A DNA stretch of 15,771 bases, taken from JAZGHN01 sp964496725 (lineage in GTDB: Bacteria; Chloroflexota; Dehalococcoidia; Dehalococcoidales; E44-bin46). The position numbers and the translations under genes were made by a program. This document shows, in pieces, positions 1-5,481 of the stretch. The notes below the pieces were generated by a model. That model was not told the DNA's origin. It searched no databases and was given only the letters and a program-made list of their open reading frames with translations. Within the stretch, counting starts at the first letter, position 1; every line of letters begins with the position of its first letter. The DNA is taken from contig CAZCAS010000019.1 of the NCBI GenBank assembly GCA_964496725.1, forward strand, positions 1 through 15,771. Reading direction: 5' to 3'.

Positions 1-369
1 AAGCTCGTTATGGCTAACCCCGACGATAAGGGTCAAGCCGAATTACAAGCCGACACTCTTGGCGAGACGGTCAGGATAAGGGTGGACGGCAAATACCTTG
101 CCGATGCCCTTAAGGCTTGCGGGGGTATGGTGGAGCTTAAGCTCACCAACGGCGTATCGCCACTACTCTTTACCGTTGACGACTATCAACTGGTGGTGAT
201 GCCAATGCTGACGCCAGAGGCGCAGGCAGAGGCAAAGGCGAAAGCCGAACAAGCCAAAGCCGAGGCTACCACCAAGCCAGGCGAGAGCCAGCCAGAGGCT
301 ACCGAGCCAGTAGCCGAGAAGCCTAAAGCAAAGCCTAAACGAGCCAAGCAGCCAGTATCAGCCAAATAG
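1..369 (+). CDS. dnaN: DNA polymerase III sliding clamp (beta subunit), C-terminal part only
   Basis: This is the 3' end of a sliding-clamp gene; the frame is open to the left edge, so the ATG at 10 is probably an internal codon. The clamp encircles DNA and tethers polymerases and other factors. The recognisable part is the end of the last clamp domain: a KYLADALKAC helix, a strand with VELKL, then SPLLF and the closing VVMPML, the usual end of bacterial DnaN. After that come about 50 extra residues made almost only of Ala, Glu, Lys, Pro and Gln, ending in a basic KPKRAK patch, which ordinary clamps lack. The downstream small genes of phage type suggest a mobile-element clamp rather than the host's housekeeping copy (inference). 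Two terminators follow at once. Confidence 0.8.
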   Translation, partial: KLVMANPDDKGQAELQADTLGETVRIRVDGKYLADALKACGGMVELKLTNGVSPLLFTVDDYQLVVMPMLTPEAQAEAKAKAEQAKAEATTKPGESQPEATEPVAEKPKAKPKRAKQPVSAK

Positions 370-406
370 AACGCTTACAGCCCAAACAAAAGAGCCACGC
401 AAGAAG

Positions 407-436
407 GCGGGGGAGCCCCCGCTTTTTTGCTTTTTT
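407..436 (+). terminator. Rho-independent terminator after the clamp gene
   Basis: A GCGGGGG arm (407-413) pairs with CCCCCGC (416-422) and is followed by TTTTTTGCTTTTTT. The nominal loop is two bases, so the innermost pairs must open. It lies 37 bases after the clamp stop codon. Confidence 0.85.
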
Positions 437-484
437 AAGGGGGTATTCGCTCCCCAAGCGTGGGAGTGATACCCCTTCTTTTTG
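437..484 (+). terminator. Second, tandem terminator hairpin
   Basis: AAGGGGGTAT (437-446) pairs with ATACCCCTT (469-477) with one bulged G. An inner CTCCC/GGGAG stem (450-454 with 462-466) extends it, and CTTTTTG follows. Directly behind the first terminator, it would isolate the clamp transcript from the small genes that begin at 501. Confidence 0.65.
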
Positions 485-500
485 TGGCGGGAAGGAGGAT

Positions 501-635
501 ATGAATTACCGACGTACCAACAGGCGCAAGTGCTACTGGCTCTATAGAGGTTGCCTCAAAGGGCACACCCACCGGTGCTCTGAGAAGTGTCCCGATTACC
601 TCTCTATAGCCAAAGTCAAGAAACAGAGGAGATAG
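501..635 (+). CDS. Small cysteine-rich basic protein (44 aa), unknown
   Basis: An ATG at 501 opens a 44-codon frame ending with TAG at 633-635. It is preceded two bases away by AAGGAGG (492-498), a near-perfect ribosome binding site, although the spacing is short. The product is strongly basic, starting MNYRRTNRRK, and has four cysteines (residues 11, 18, 26, 30) with two histidines (22, 24) between them, a pattern that could hold one zinc ion. I do not recognise a family. The strong ribosome binding site, the cysteine spacing and the position between other small same-strand genes support a real gene. Small zinc proteins of this kind are common on phages. It has no visible promoter of its own. 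Confidence 0.55.
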   Translation: MNYRRTNRRKCYWLYRGCLKGHTHRCSEKCPDYLSIAKVKKQRR

Positions 636-653
636 CCAGCTTCAGGCGAGAAT

Positions 654-687
654 CGAACCTGTAACTATGCCGGAAAGGAGGTGAGCG
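654..687 (+). repeat. Duplicated translation leader, copy 1
   Basis: The stretch GTAACTATGCCGGAAAGGAGGTGA (661-684) sits directly before the start codon at 688 and recurs almost unchanged at 915-939, before the next gene. It carries the ribosome binding site AAAGGAGGTGA. It also contains a minicistron ATG-CCG-GAA-AGG-AGG-TGA (667-684) that overlaps the ribosome binding site and stops three bases before the gene's ATG. Confidence 0.6.
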
Positions 688-894
688 ATGGAGGAACTCC
701 ACTGCCTCAACTGCAACCAGGAGCTGTCAGAGAATAACTTTGGCAGGCGCAATTGTCTGGTGCTAACCAGTGAGCGTGAGCAAATCCCGGCAGTGCTGGG
801 GACTTGGTGCGGTGAGAGGTGCCTGGGCGAGTGGCTAGTCAAGCAGGCTCTCGACGCCATGATGAAGCGGATGATGTCGCCCTCAGCTAACTAA
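688..894 (+). CDS. Small zinc-finger-like protein (68 aa), unknown
   Basis: The product begins MEELHCLNC, a CxxC knuckle at residues 6 and 9, with a second pair at Cys41 and Cys45 (CGERC). The two pairs could bind one zinc ion. Between them lies a polar segment with another cysteine at residue 23; the C-terminus is helical and rich in Met and Lys. The ATG at 688 is set by a perfect AAAGGAGGTGA ribosome binding site ending at 684. No family is recognised; a DNA- or protein-binding accessory protein of the mobile element is the simplest guess. It is followed after 49 bases by the next gene, whose leader is a copy of this one's. Confidence 0.65.
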   Translation: MEELHCLNCNQELSENNFGRRNCLVLTSEREQIPAVLGTWCGERCLGEWLVKQALDAMMKRMMSPSAN

Positions 895-909
895 ACAGGG
901 ACAGAATTG

Positions 910-943
910 AAGGGGTAACTATGCCCGGAAAGGGGGTGATTTT
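910..943 (+). repeat. Duplicated translation leader, copy 2
   Basis: GGTAACTATGCCCGGAAAGG and the following GGGTGAT repeat the leader at 660-686, with one extra C and an A-to-G change in the ribosome binding site (GGGGGTGA for GGAGGTGA). The embedded ATG at 921 is now in another frame and no longer ends in the minicistron stop, so the two copies have diverged in that feature. Confidence 0.6.
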
Positions 944-1240
944 GTGCCTATCAAGTGGAGCCCGGTCAGGGTCAGCCAGAATGCTGATGAGGTCGAAGAG
1001 CTTATGAGCTCCATCAAGCCAACCCTGTGGCGCATCCGTGAGAAGGCGGAGGAGCTAAGGCGAGTGCCCCATCTGCCGGGGTATATCGACCAGCCCGCCG
1101 CCACCATGACCTTCAAGGTAGACAACTTCAACACCTATATGAAGGGCTATGTCGAGCGCATCCGCAACCTCATACCCCAGGAAGCGCTGGAGGAGGAGCG
1201 CAAGGCTATGGAGTATGGCAGCCAACAGTCAATAATCTAA
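944..1240 (+). CDS. Hypothetical protein (98 aa) of the mobile region
   Basis: The frame starts at a GTG at 944, chosen because GGGGGTGAT lies just upstream; no better-placed ATG exists. The product is mostly alpha-helical and charged, with conserved-looking helices around residues 13-38 (DEVEELMSSIKPTLWRIREK) and 60-90, and no membrane segment, signal peptide or cysteine motif. I do not recognise the family. It is in tight array with genes on both sides, in the same direction, which supports a real gene of the mobile element. A perfect inverted repeat starts at the base after its stop codon. Confidence 0.6.
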   Translation: MPIKWSPVRVSQNADEVEELMSSIKPTLWRIREKAEELRRVPHLPGYIDQPAATMTFKVDNFNTYMKGYVERIRNLIPQEALEEERKAMEYGSQQSII

Positions 1241-1262
1241 AGCTGTTGAATATGCAACAGCT
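1241..1262 (+). promoter_or_regulatory. Perfect 8-bp inverted repeat (hairpin or operator)
   Basis: AGCTGTTG (1241-1248) and CAACAGCT (1255-1262) are exact reverse complements around the spacer AATATG. The repeat begins directly after the TAA of the upstream gene, about 50 bases before the next start. There is no T-run after it, so it is not a typical terminator. It could be an RNA hairpin that affects stability or translation, or a protein-binding dyad. A 13-codon open frame (MQQLKGYVRPKSG, 1252-1293) starts inside it and stops just before the next ribosome binding site. Confidence 0.45.
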
Positions 1263-1313
1263 GAAAGGATACGTGCGCCCAAAATCAGGCTAGAAGGGAG
1301 GTGAAAAAGACAA

Positions 1314-1799
1314 TTGAATATGACTATGGAGAAGGGCATCTCCGACCTGGTGGGATGTCTAACTGACCCCATCATTGTCTTTCCTGGGGGATGGGGGGAC
1401 ACCCTCCCCGAGTGGCTTAAAACAGCCATCACCCTGGAGAGGCTGGAGATAAACATGAAGGCACTCAGAGGAGAGGAGTTGACCGGTACGGATGCTGAAG
1501 CCTGCGCCTACCTCTATACCGCTGCCCTGACCCAGCCTATGGACCACGACTGGGTCCAGATTTACCTCTACATCGCCACCAAGACCTACCGCCGGTGGGG
1601 TAAGAGTGAGATGCCTAGTGACATTGCTGTCGATTCAATCAGCGATTACCAACTGGCAGAGCTGAATCGACTAAAAGAGTGGCTTTATCACAAGAGAACC
1701 CGGGTTAGACTAGAGAGGGAGAAAGCTGAGAGAAGGCAAAAGAAAAAGGAAGAGGCAGCCAGGAGAAAAGTAGGGCAGCCGGCGCTATTCGAGTTCTAA
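1314..1799 (+). CDS. Hypothetical protein (161 aa) with a possible clamp-binding tail
   Basis: The TTG at 1314 is preferred over the ATG at 1320 because the ribosome binding site GGGAGGTGA (1296-1304) ends nine bases before it. The first half is an ordinary soluble protein; a central part has YLYIATKTYRRWGK (about residues 84-97); the last third is a long charged helix, probably coiled coil (about residues 118-150, rich in Arg, Lys, Glu). The chain ends GQPALFEF: QPALF fits the QxxLF pentapeptide by which polymerases and repair proteins dock on the bacterial sliding clamp. As a clamp gene lies at the left of the window, a replication role is plausible but inferred. No family is recognised. 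A strong terminator follows. Confidence 0.65.
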   Translation: MNMTMEKGISDLVGCLTDPIIVFPGGWGDTLPEWLKTAITLERLEINMKALRGEELTGTDAEACAYLYTAALTQPMDHDWVQIYLYIATKTYRRWGKSEMPSDIAVDSISDYQLAELNRLKEWLYHKRTRVRLEREKAERRQKKKEEAARRKVGQPALFEF

Positions 1800-1813
1800 C
1801 ATCGTTCAAGCTG

Positions 1814-1850
1814 AATAGGGTCGAGATAAATTCTCGACCTTATTTTTTTA
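1814..1850 (+). terminator. Rho-independent terminator closing the left gene block
   Basis: GGTCGAGA (1819-1826) pairs with TCTCGACC (1832-1839) around TAAAT, and the stem can be extended outward to 1814-1844. The run TTATTTTTTTA follows. There is no T-run on the opposite strand, so it serves the plus-strand genes only. Confidence 0.85.
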
Positions 1851-1893
1851 TCCCCGACGCTGCACGAAACAAGCTATTATGACCTTATTATAT

Positions 1894-2469
1894 TTATAGG
1901 GATTTTTGGTATTTAAGTAGCTCTCGCTTGCTGCGGTATTTTCTTTGTGCCCTAGACGATATCTCTTTCCATTTCTCTGGATTTGCCTTCCGCCACGCCA
2001 CACTCTTCTTTCGATGCTCTGCCTTCTCTTCTAGGCTCAAACTCTTGTAGTGGTGCTTTTTCCTATACTGGCTGCACCCTCTACAGAACCTCCGGTAGCC
2101 TTGTGGGCGTAGCTCGCCGCATAGTTCACACTTCCTCCTCTCGGCAATAAGTGATGGTATTTGTCTAACCTGTTCCTCCGAATAAAGCCAGTGACCACCG
2201 GGCTTTGTCGGTTTGACAATCCCCTCTTTTCTTAGCTGTATGAGCCACGCGGCCGGGTATCCCAGCTTACCCGCAACCGTGTTTTCAGCTAAGAATGTAG
2301 CTCGTGATGGGCTGTGTTTAGCCAAAATCTGCCTCACCAGCTCATGGCTTACGCCAAACATCTGCCCCAGCCGCCTGAGGCTCTTACCCTTGTTTCTCTC
2401 GTGGATGAGTAGCTCTATAGTTGATGGCGAGACTCCGTTCATTCTAGCGTGTTCCACAGTCTTTTGCAT
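1894..2469 (-). CDS. Helix-turn-helix and zinc-ribbon DNA-binding protein, mobile-element type
   Basis: The 191-residue product has three visible parts. Residues about 28-50 form a helix-turn-helix of the sigma-region-4 / resolvase kind (SLRRLGQMFGVSHELVRQIL). Residues about 60-105 look like a second, MerR-like DNA-reading module (AGKLGYPAAWLIQLRKEG, then HWLYSEEQVRQI). Residues 114-132 hold a CxxC-x11-CxxC zinc ribbon (Cys114, 117, 129, 132), followed by a very basic helix with WRKANPEKWKEI. The zinc ribbon plus lysine-rich repeats resemble the front part of phage HNH endonucleases, but no HNH catalytic motif is visible. It may be a regulator or a nuclease-derived DNA-binding protein. The ribosome binding site before the ATG is weak. 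It lies alone between the mobile block and the catabolic cluster. Confidence 0.7.
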   Translation of the reverse strand: MQKTVEHARMNGVSPSTIELLIHERNKGKSLRRLGQMFGVSHELVRQILAKHSPSRATFLAENTVAGKLGYPAAWLIQLRKEGIVKPTKPGGHWLYSEEQVRQIPSLIAERRKCELCGELRPQGYRRFCRGCSQYRKKHHYKSLSLEEKAEHRKKSVAWRKANPEKWKEISSRAQRKYRSKRELLKYQKSL

Positions 2470-2562
2470 ATGAATACGGCCTTACGAAACAAAAAGGCGG
2501 GATGCCACTTGCCTGATTACAGCCGAGGCTACCCACACGGGAGGGGGAGGTAAAGATTTAAA

Positions 2563-2595
2563 CCAGTTGGGGGAAGAAGACAAAAAACCCCCTGG
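2563..2595 (-). terminator. Possible terminator of the catabolic cluster
   Basis: On the minus strand CCAGGGGG and CCCCCAACTGG can form an imperfect stem around a T-rich loop, about 60 bases after the last stop codon of the cluster. Only TTTAAATCTTT follows, a poor T-run, so the call is weak. Nothing else in 2470-2654 was identified. Confidence 0.3.
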
Positions 2596-2654
2596 TACCT
2601 CAGTTTCCCCTGGCAGAGCCCGCCAATGATTTTCAAACTGGAACAATCTCTTAA

Positions 2655-3506
2655 CTACTTATATTCGTAAAACCCCCTTCCTGTCTTCCGCCCCAGCCAG
2701 CTAGCACTAATCATGCGCTTCAGTAAAGGTGGCGGTGCGTACTGGGGTTCCTTAAGCTCCTCGTATCTAGCATTAGCCGAGTGATATATGACGTCAAGAC
2801 CGATTAGGTCAGCCAGCTCCAGCGGCCCCATGGGGTGATTTAGCCCCAGCCTTACCGCACTATCAATATCATCTCTGGTAGCAATGCCAGCTTCAAGCAT
2901 ACGAATTGCATTAAGGGTGAAAGGGGTTAGCAGACGATTCACGATGAAGCCTGGCATATCCTTGGCAATGACCATGGTCTTGCCCAAGGATTCACCAAAC
3001 TTCTTGGAGAGTTCAGCAGTTTCATCGCTGGTAGCGATAGTCCTAACAACCTCCAGAAGCTTCATAACCGGCACTGGATTAAAAAAGTGTAGCCCCAATA
3101 CTTTATCTAGCCTTTTAGTGGCGGCTGCAATCTCAATGACACACAGGGAAGAAGTATTGGTAGCTAGAATAGCATGTTTCGGGCAGACTATATCCAGCTC
3201 TGCAAATAACTTTTTCTTGATTTCTAAATTCTCCACCACGGCTTCTATTACTAAGTCGCAGTCAGAAAACTTACTGAGGACGGTGGTTCCTTTAATACGC
3301 CCCAATATGGTATCCATATCCTGTTGAGATATGTTACCTTTATCCACGCTCTTGATGAGTGTGCAGTTAATTGATGCCAGCCCCTTGCTCAGTAGCTCCT
3401 CGTTGACCTCTGAGACTAGCACTTGGTATCCTGATTGGGCACAGACCTGGGTGATACCAGAACCCATCATTCCACAACCAACTACACCAACCCTCTTAAT
3501 CTCCAT
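2655..3506 (-). CDS. 3-hydroxyacyl-CoA (3-hydroxybutyryl-CoA) dehydrogenase
   Basis: This soluble enzyme oxidises (S)-3-hydroxyacyl-CoA to 3-oxoacyl-CoA with NAD, the third step of beta-oxidation, or runs the reverse. The 283-residue length is standard for the single-function family. The N-terminal Rossmann fold has VGVVGCGMMGSG (GxGxxG at 10-15) and an acidic Glu33 at the end of the second strand, which favours NAD over NADP. Ser119-Ser120, His140 (in HFFNP), Glu152 and Asn190 match the catalytic Ser, His158, Glu170 and Asn208 of the mammalian enzyme, at a constant offset of 18 for the last three. The end GRKTGRGFYEY is typical. AAAGGAG lies five bases before the ATG. It is the last gene of the cluster, 26 bases after a hydratase that would make its substrate. 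Confidence 0.95.
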   Translation of the reverse strand: MEIKRVGVVGCGMMGSGITQVCAQSGYQVLVSEVNEELLSKGLASINCTLIKSVDKGNISQQDMDTILGRIKGTTVLSKFSDCDLVIEAVVENLEIKKKLFAELDIVCPKHAILATNTSSLCVIEIAAATKRLDKVLGLHFFNPVPVMKLLEVVRTIATSDETAELSKKFGESLGKTMVIAKDMPGFIVNRLLTPFTLNAIRMLEAGIATRDDIDSAVRLGLNHPMGPLELADLIGLDVIYHSANARYEELKEPQYAPPPLLKRMISASWLGRKTGRGFYEYK

Positions 3507-3532
3507 GGTACTCCTTTATTCACCAAGTATGT

Positions 3533-4309
3533 TTACTTTGCTCTATAGTTAGGCTTTCTTTTTTCTACAAAGGCCCTAATTCCCTCAGTGAAGTCATCGG
3601 TGGAGACGAGGTATTTCACCAAATCTCTTTCTATCTGCAGACCCTCTTCCAGTGAAGTGCTTGTGCCTCTGATCATAGCCTGTTTTATTGCTCTCAGGGC
3701 TAAAGGACCAAGCTTACACATTGTTTCGGCCCATTTGATTGCTGTAGGCATAACCTCCTGTGCTGATACAACCTCGTTAACCAAACCTATCCGGTATGCT
3801 TCTCGAGCATCAATGGTTGTCCCACAGAGTAGCATCTCAGCAGCTTTTACCCATGGAATCATCCTCGGCAATCTTTGCGTGCCTCCCCAGCCTGGCATCA
3901 GACCCAAGCTAGCCTCCGGTGCGCCAAACTGAGCATCCTTTGATGCTATTCGTATATCACAAGCTAAGGCTATTTCTAGGCCACCGCCTAGCGCTATACC
4001 ATTGATAGCAGCAATTAGCGGCTTCCATAGCTCCAGTCCACGCATAAGTGTATCTGGTCGCTCCCAATATTGACCGGGATGAGCCTGCTGAAAGGAGACC
4101 ATTTCTTTCACATCAGCGCCTCCACAAAATGCCTTCTCACCGGCACCGGTAATGATGCCAACCCATAAGTCCTGGTCGCTACTGAACTCCAGCATCCTTT
4201 CATGCAATTCCTGAATCCCCCGTGCGTTCATTGCATTCGCAGCCTCTAGTCGGTTAATAGTAAAAATGGCAATTCTGTCTCGCTCTTTGTAATTAATGAC
4301 AGCAGACAT
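3533..4309 (-). CDS. Enoyl-CoA hydratase/isomerase family protein (crotonase fold), copy A
   Basis: The protein belongs to the crotonase family and most likely hydrates a 2-enoyl-CoA. The ATG at 4309 (258 residues) is preferred to the GTG at 4321, because the GTG lies in the ribosome binding site AGGTGGG, which is correctly spaced for the ATG. The oxyanion-hole segments are present (FCGGAD at about 61-66 and ALGGGLEIALACD at about 106-118). Glu112 and Glu132 are 20 residues apart, as are the two catalytic glutamates of rat hydratase (144 and 164); GWGGTQRL follows. Both acids being kept argues for a true hydratase rather than a different crotonase activity. It lies directly upstream of the hydroxyacyl-CoA dehydrogenase, giving consecutive beta-oxidation steps. 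Confidence 0.93.
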   Translation of the reverse strand: MSAVINYKERDRIAIFTINRLEAANAMNARGIQELHERMLEFSSDQDLWVGIITGAGEKAFCGGADVKEMVSFQQAHPGQYWERPDTLMRGLELWKPLIAAINGIALGGGLEIALACDIRIASKDAQFGAPEASLGLMPGWGGTQRLPRMIPWVKAAEMLLCGTTIDAREAYRIGLVNEVVSAQEVMPTAIKWAETMCKLGPLALRAIKQAMIRGTSTSLEEGLQIERDLVKYLVSTDDFTEGIRAFVEKRKPNYRAK

Positions 4310-4340
4310 TACTTTTCCCACCTACGAAGCAACTTTCTAT

Positions 4341-4436
4341 CTACTTACCGCTGGAGATAGCTGGAAGTTCATCAATGCGAACCCTCGGATGCCTAGAAGG
4401 AAAATCCTCTAAAGCTGATACCGTCTTTATTTTCAC
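4341..4436 (-). other. Short coding-like frame (31 codons), possible gene remnant
   Basis: Between the LpdD-like gene and hydratase copy A there are 157 bases. They hold a frame from GTG at 4436 to TAG at 4341-4343 with protein-like composition (VKIKTVSALEDFPSRHPRV, then IDELPAISSGK). There is no good ribosome binding site, and the tandem 10-base repeat TTTCACTGTT (4431-4450) overlaps its start. It may be the stub of a lost gene, as seen elsewhere in this cluster, or chance. Confidence 0.25.
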
Positions 4437-4466
4437 TGTTTTTCACTGTTGCCCGACCTCACATCT

Positions 4467-4838
4467 TTACTGCTGTGCTATTCTACTGATAAACTCGTCT
4501 ACTAAATCCCCAGTACTTTCCAAAATTTCGTCTATCTCTTGGGTAGTGATTTTGTCAAGGTGAATACCAGCAATGACACACACCGGCCTTTTTAGAAACC
4601 TGCTCATCAAATAGGCTGCCTTTTGTGCTACGAGATCGTCCTTATGTCCAAGCCTAGTAATCACTGAGCAAGAAGCCCTATCTTCTTTATGGTCATATTC
4701 CCCTAAGGCTATGGCGCCAATGTGGGCATTTTTATTATAAATACAGACTACTAGGTCATTACCCATATGGTATGCCACAAGATTGACCTTGGTTCTACCC
4801 TCCCCGGTGGTTAATTCATATTTGTCCTTATTCTTCAC
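4467..4838 (-). CDS. lpdD: LpdD-like small subunit / prenylated-flavin chaperone of a UbiD-type decarboxylase
   Basis: The 123-residue product resembles the D subunit that accompanies UbiD and UbiX proteins in gallate, vanillate and protocatechuate decarboxylases, where it is thought to help load or mature the prenylated FMN cofactor. Recognisable marks are HIGAIALGEYD (about residues 39-49), the SVITRLGHKDDLVAQKAA stretch (about 58-75), and a hydrophobic strand VCVIAGIHLDKIT followed by a helix of type QEIDEIL. The start is a GTG that overlaps the end of ubiX by 11 bases, so the two are probably translationally coupled. With UbiX adjoining and UbiD in the same cluster, the three-part decarboxylase set is complete. 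The family match is from memory of its motifs. Confidence 0.75.
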   Translation of the reverse strand: MKNKDKYELTTGEGRTKVNLVAYHMGNDLVVCIYNKNAHIGAIALGEYDHKEDRASCSVITRLGHKDDLVAQKAAYLMSRFLKRPVCVIAGIHLDKITTQEIDEILESTGDLVDEFISRIAQQ

Positions 4839-5403
4839 TCTGAAGTCCTGCCCACCTCTGAAACAAATTGTGCTCTATGTCAAAGACGTCCAGCACCTTG
4901 CCTATGGTGTGGTCAATAATATCCTGAATCGTCTTGGGTTTATGATAGAAGGCAGGAACTGGTGGCATAATTATTGCCCCCATTTCGGTTAATTTCTCCA
5001 TATTTCTTATGTGACCTAGGTGCAGCGGCGTTTCTCTCACTAGTAAGACTAACTTCTTTCTCTCCTTTAGTGTGACATCCGCAGCCCTGATTAATAAGTT
5101 CTCAGCATACGAATTGGCTATTGCCGACATTGTCTTTACCGTACACGGAGCAACTATCATACCATCTCGTTTGAATGAGCCACTGGCAAGCCGAGCTCCG
5201 ATATCATTGATGTCATATGAATCGTTTGCTAATGCCTTTATGTCTTCTAGTTCCCAATCAGTCTCATATTTGATATTTGTTTCCGCTACCTCAGAAATTA
5301 TAAGGTGGGTTTCAATCTCCCTCATCTTAGATAGTACCTCCAGTAGCCTAATGCCGTAGATGACTCCTGAAGCCCCAGTTATACCTACTATTAGAACCAT
5401 CAT
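4828..5403 (-). CDS. ubiX: Flavin prenyltransferase UbiX
   Basis: UbiX joins a dimethylallyl group to FMN, making the prenylated FMN that UbiD decarboxylases need. The 191-residue product has every family landmark: VGITGASGVIYG at the N-terminus (FMN phosphate loop, 6-17), the serine-rich ASGSF loop with MIVAPCTVKTMSAIA (about 73-96), LVRETPLH with Arg123-Glu124, and MPPVPAFYHKPKTIQDIIDH near the end. Two ATGs stand in tandem (5403 and 5400); AGGAG lies 12 bases before the first, which is therefore preferred. The upstream sequence is odd: the same reading frame continues backwards into a stub of an enoyl-CoA hydratase gene, so the start region and ribosome binding site of ubiX are built from former hydratase codons. 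The next gene overlaps its stop. Confidence 0.95.
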   Translation of the reverse strand: MMVLIVGITGASGVIYGIRLLEVLSKMREIETHLIISEVAETNIKYETDWELEDIKALANDSYDINDIGARLASGSFKRDGMIVAPCTVKTMSAIANSYAENLLIRAADVTLKERKKLVLLVRETPLHLGHIRNMEKLTEMGAIIMPPVPAFYHKPKTIQDIIDHTIGKVLDVFDIEHNLFQRWAGLQSEE

Positions 5404-5460
5404 CCTGTCGTGTAACTCCTGAATTCCCTACGCATTCATACCATTTCTAGCTTCTGGGCT
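5400..5460 (-). pseudogene. Enoyl-CoA hydratase N-terminal stub fused in frame ahead of ubiX
   Basis: Read on the minus strand from 5460, the codons give SPEARNGMNA, a TAG stop (5428-5430), then GIQELHDRM and directly the UbiX ATG. Hydratase copy A has RLEAANAMNARGIQELHERM at its residues 20-39: 14 of 20 positions agree and the DNA also aligns base for base without gaps. The start of the hydratase (about 20 codons and its ribosome binding site) and all sequence after the stub are gone. It lies between the amidohydrolase stop and UbiX. This is a recombination scar; no product is expected. Confidence 0.8.
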
Positions 5461-5481
5461 AACGCACCCTTATCAAGCCTT

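Noticed and set aside
641..660. Minus-strand GGTTCGATTCTCGCC, like the T-arm of a tRNA and so a possible attachment-site remnant.
   Set aside because: The five-base T-stem does not pair and no acceptor, D or anticodon arms can be drawn. The stretch partly recurs at 900-915 as part of a duplicated leader.
2213..2473. Plus-strand frame of 86 codons.
   Set aside because: It is the antisense of the helix-turn-helix gene, serine- and cysteine-rich in the way of a shadow frame, with no ribosome binding site.
1862..2492. ACGAAACAA present on both sides of the helix-turn-helix gene (about 1864 and 2484), a possible direct repeat flanking an inserted gene.
   Set aside because: Only nine bases match, the surrounding bases differ, and no transposase or integrase is encoded between them.
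4309..4321. GTG at 4321 as start of hydratase copy A.
   Set aside because: The GTG is part of the AGGTGGG ribosome binding site that is well spaced for the ATG at 4309, and family members begin near that methionine.
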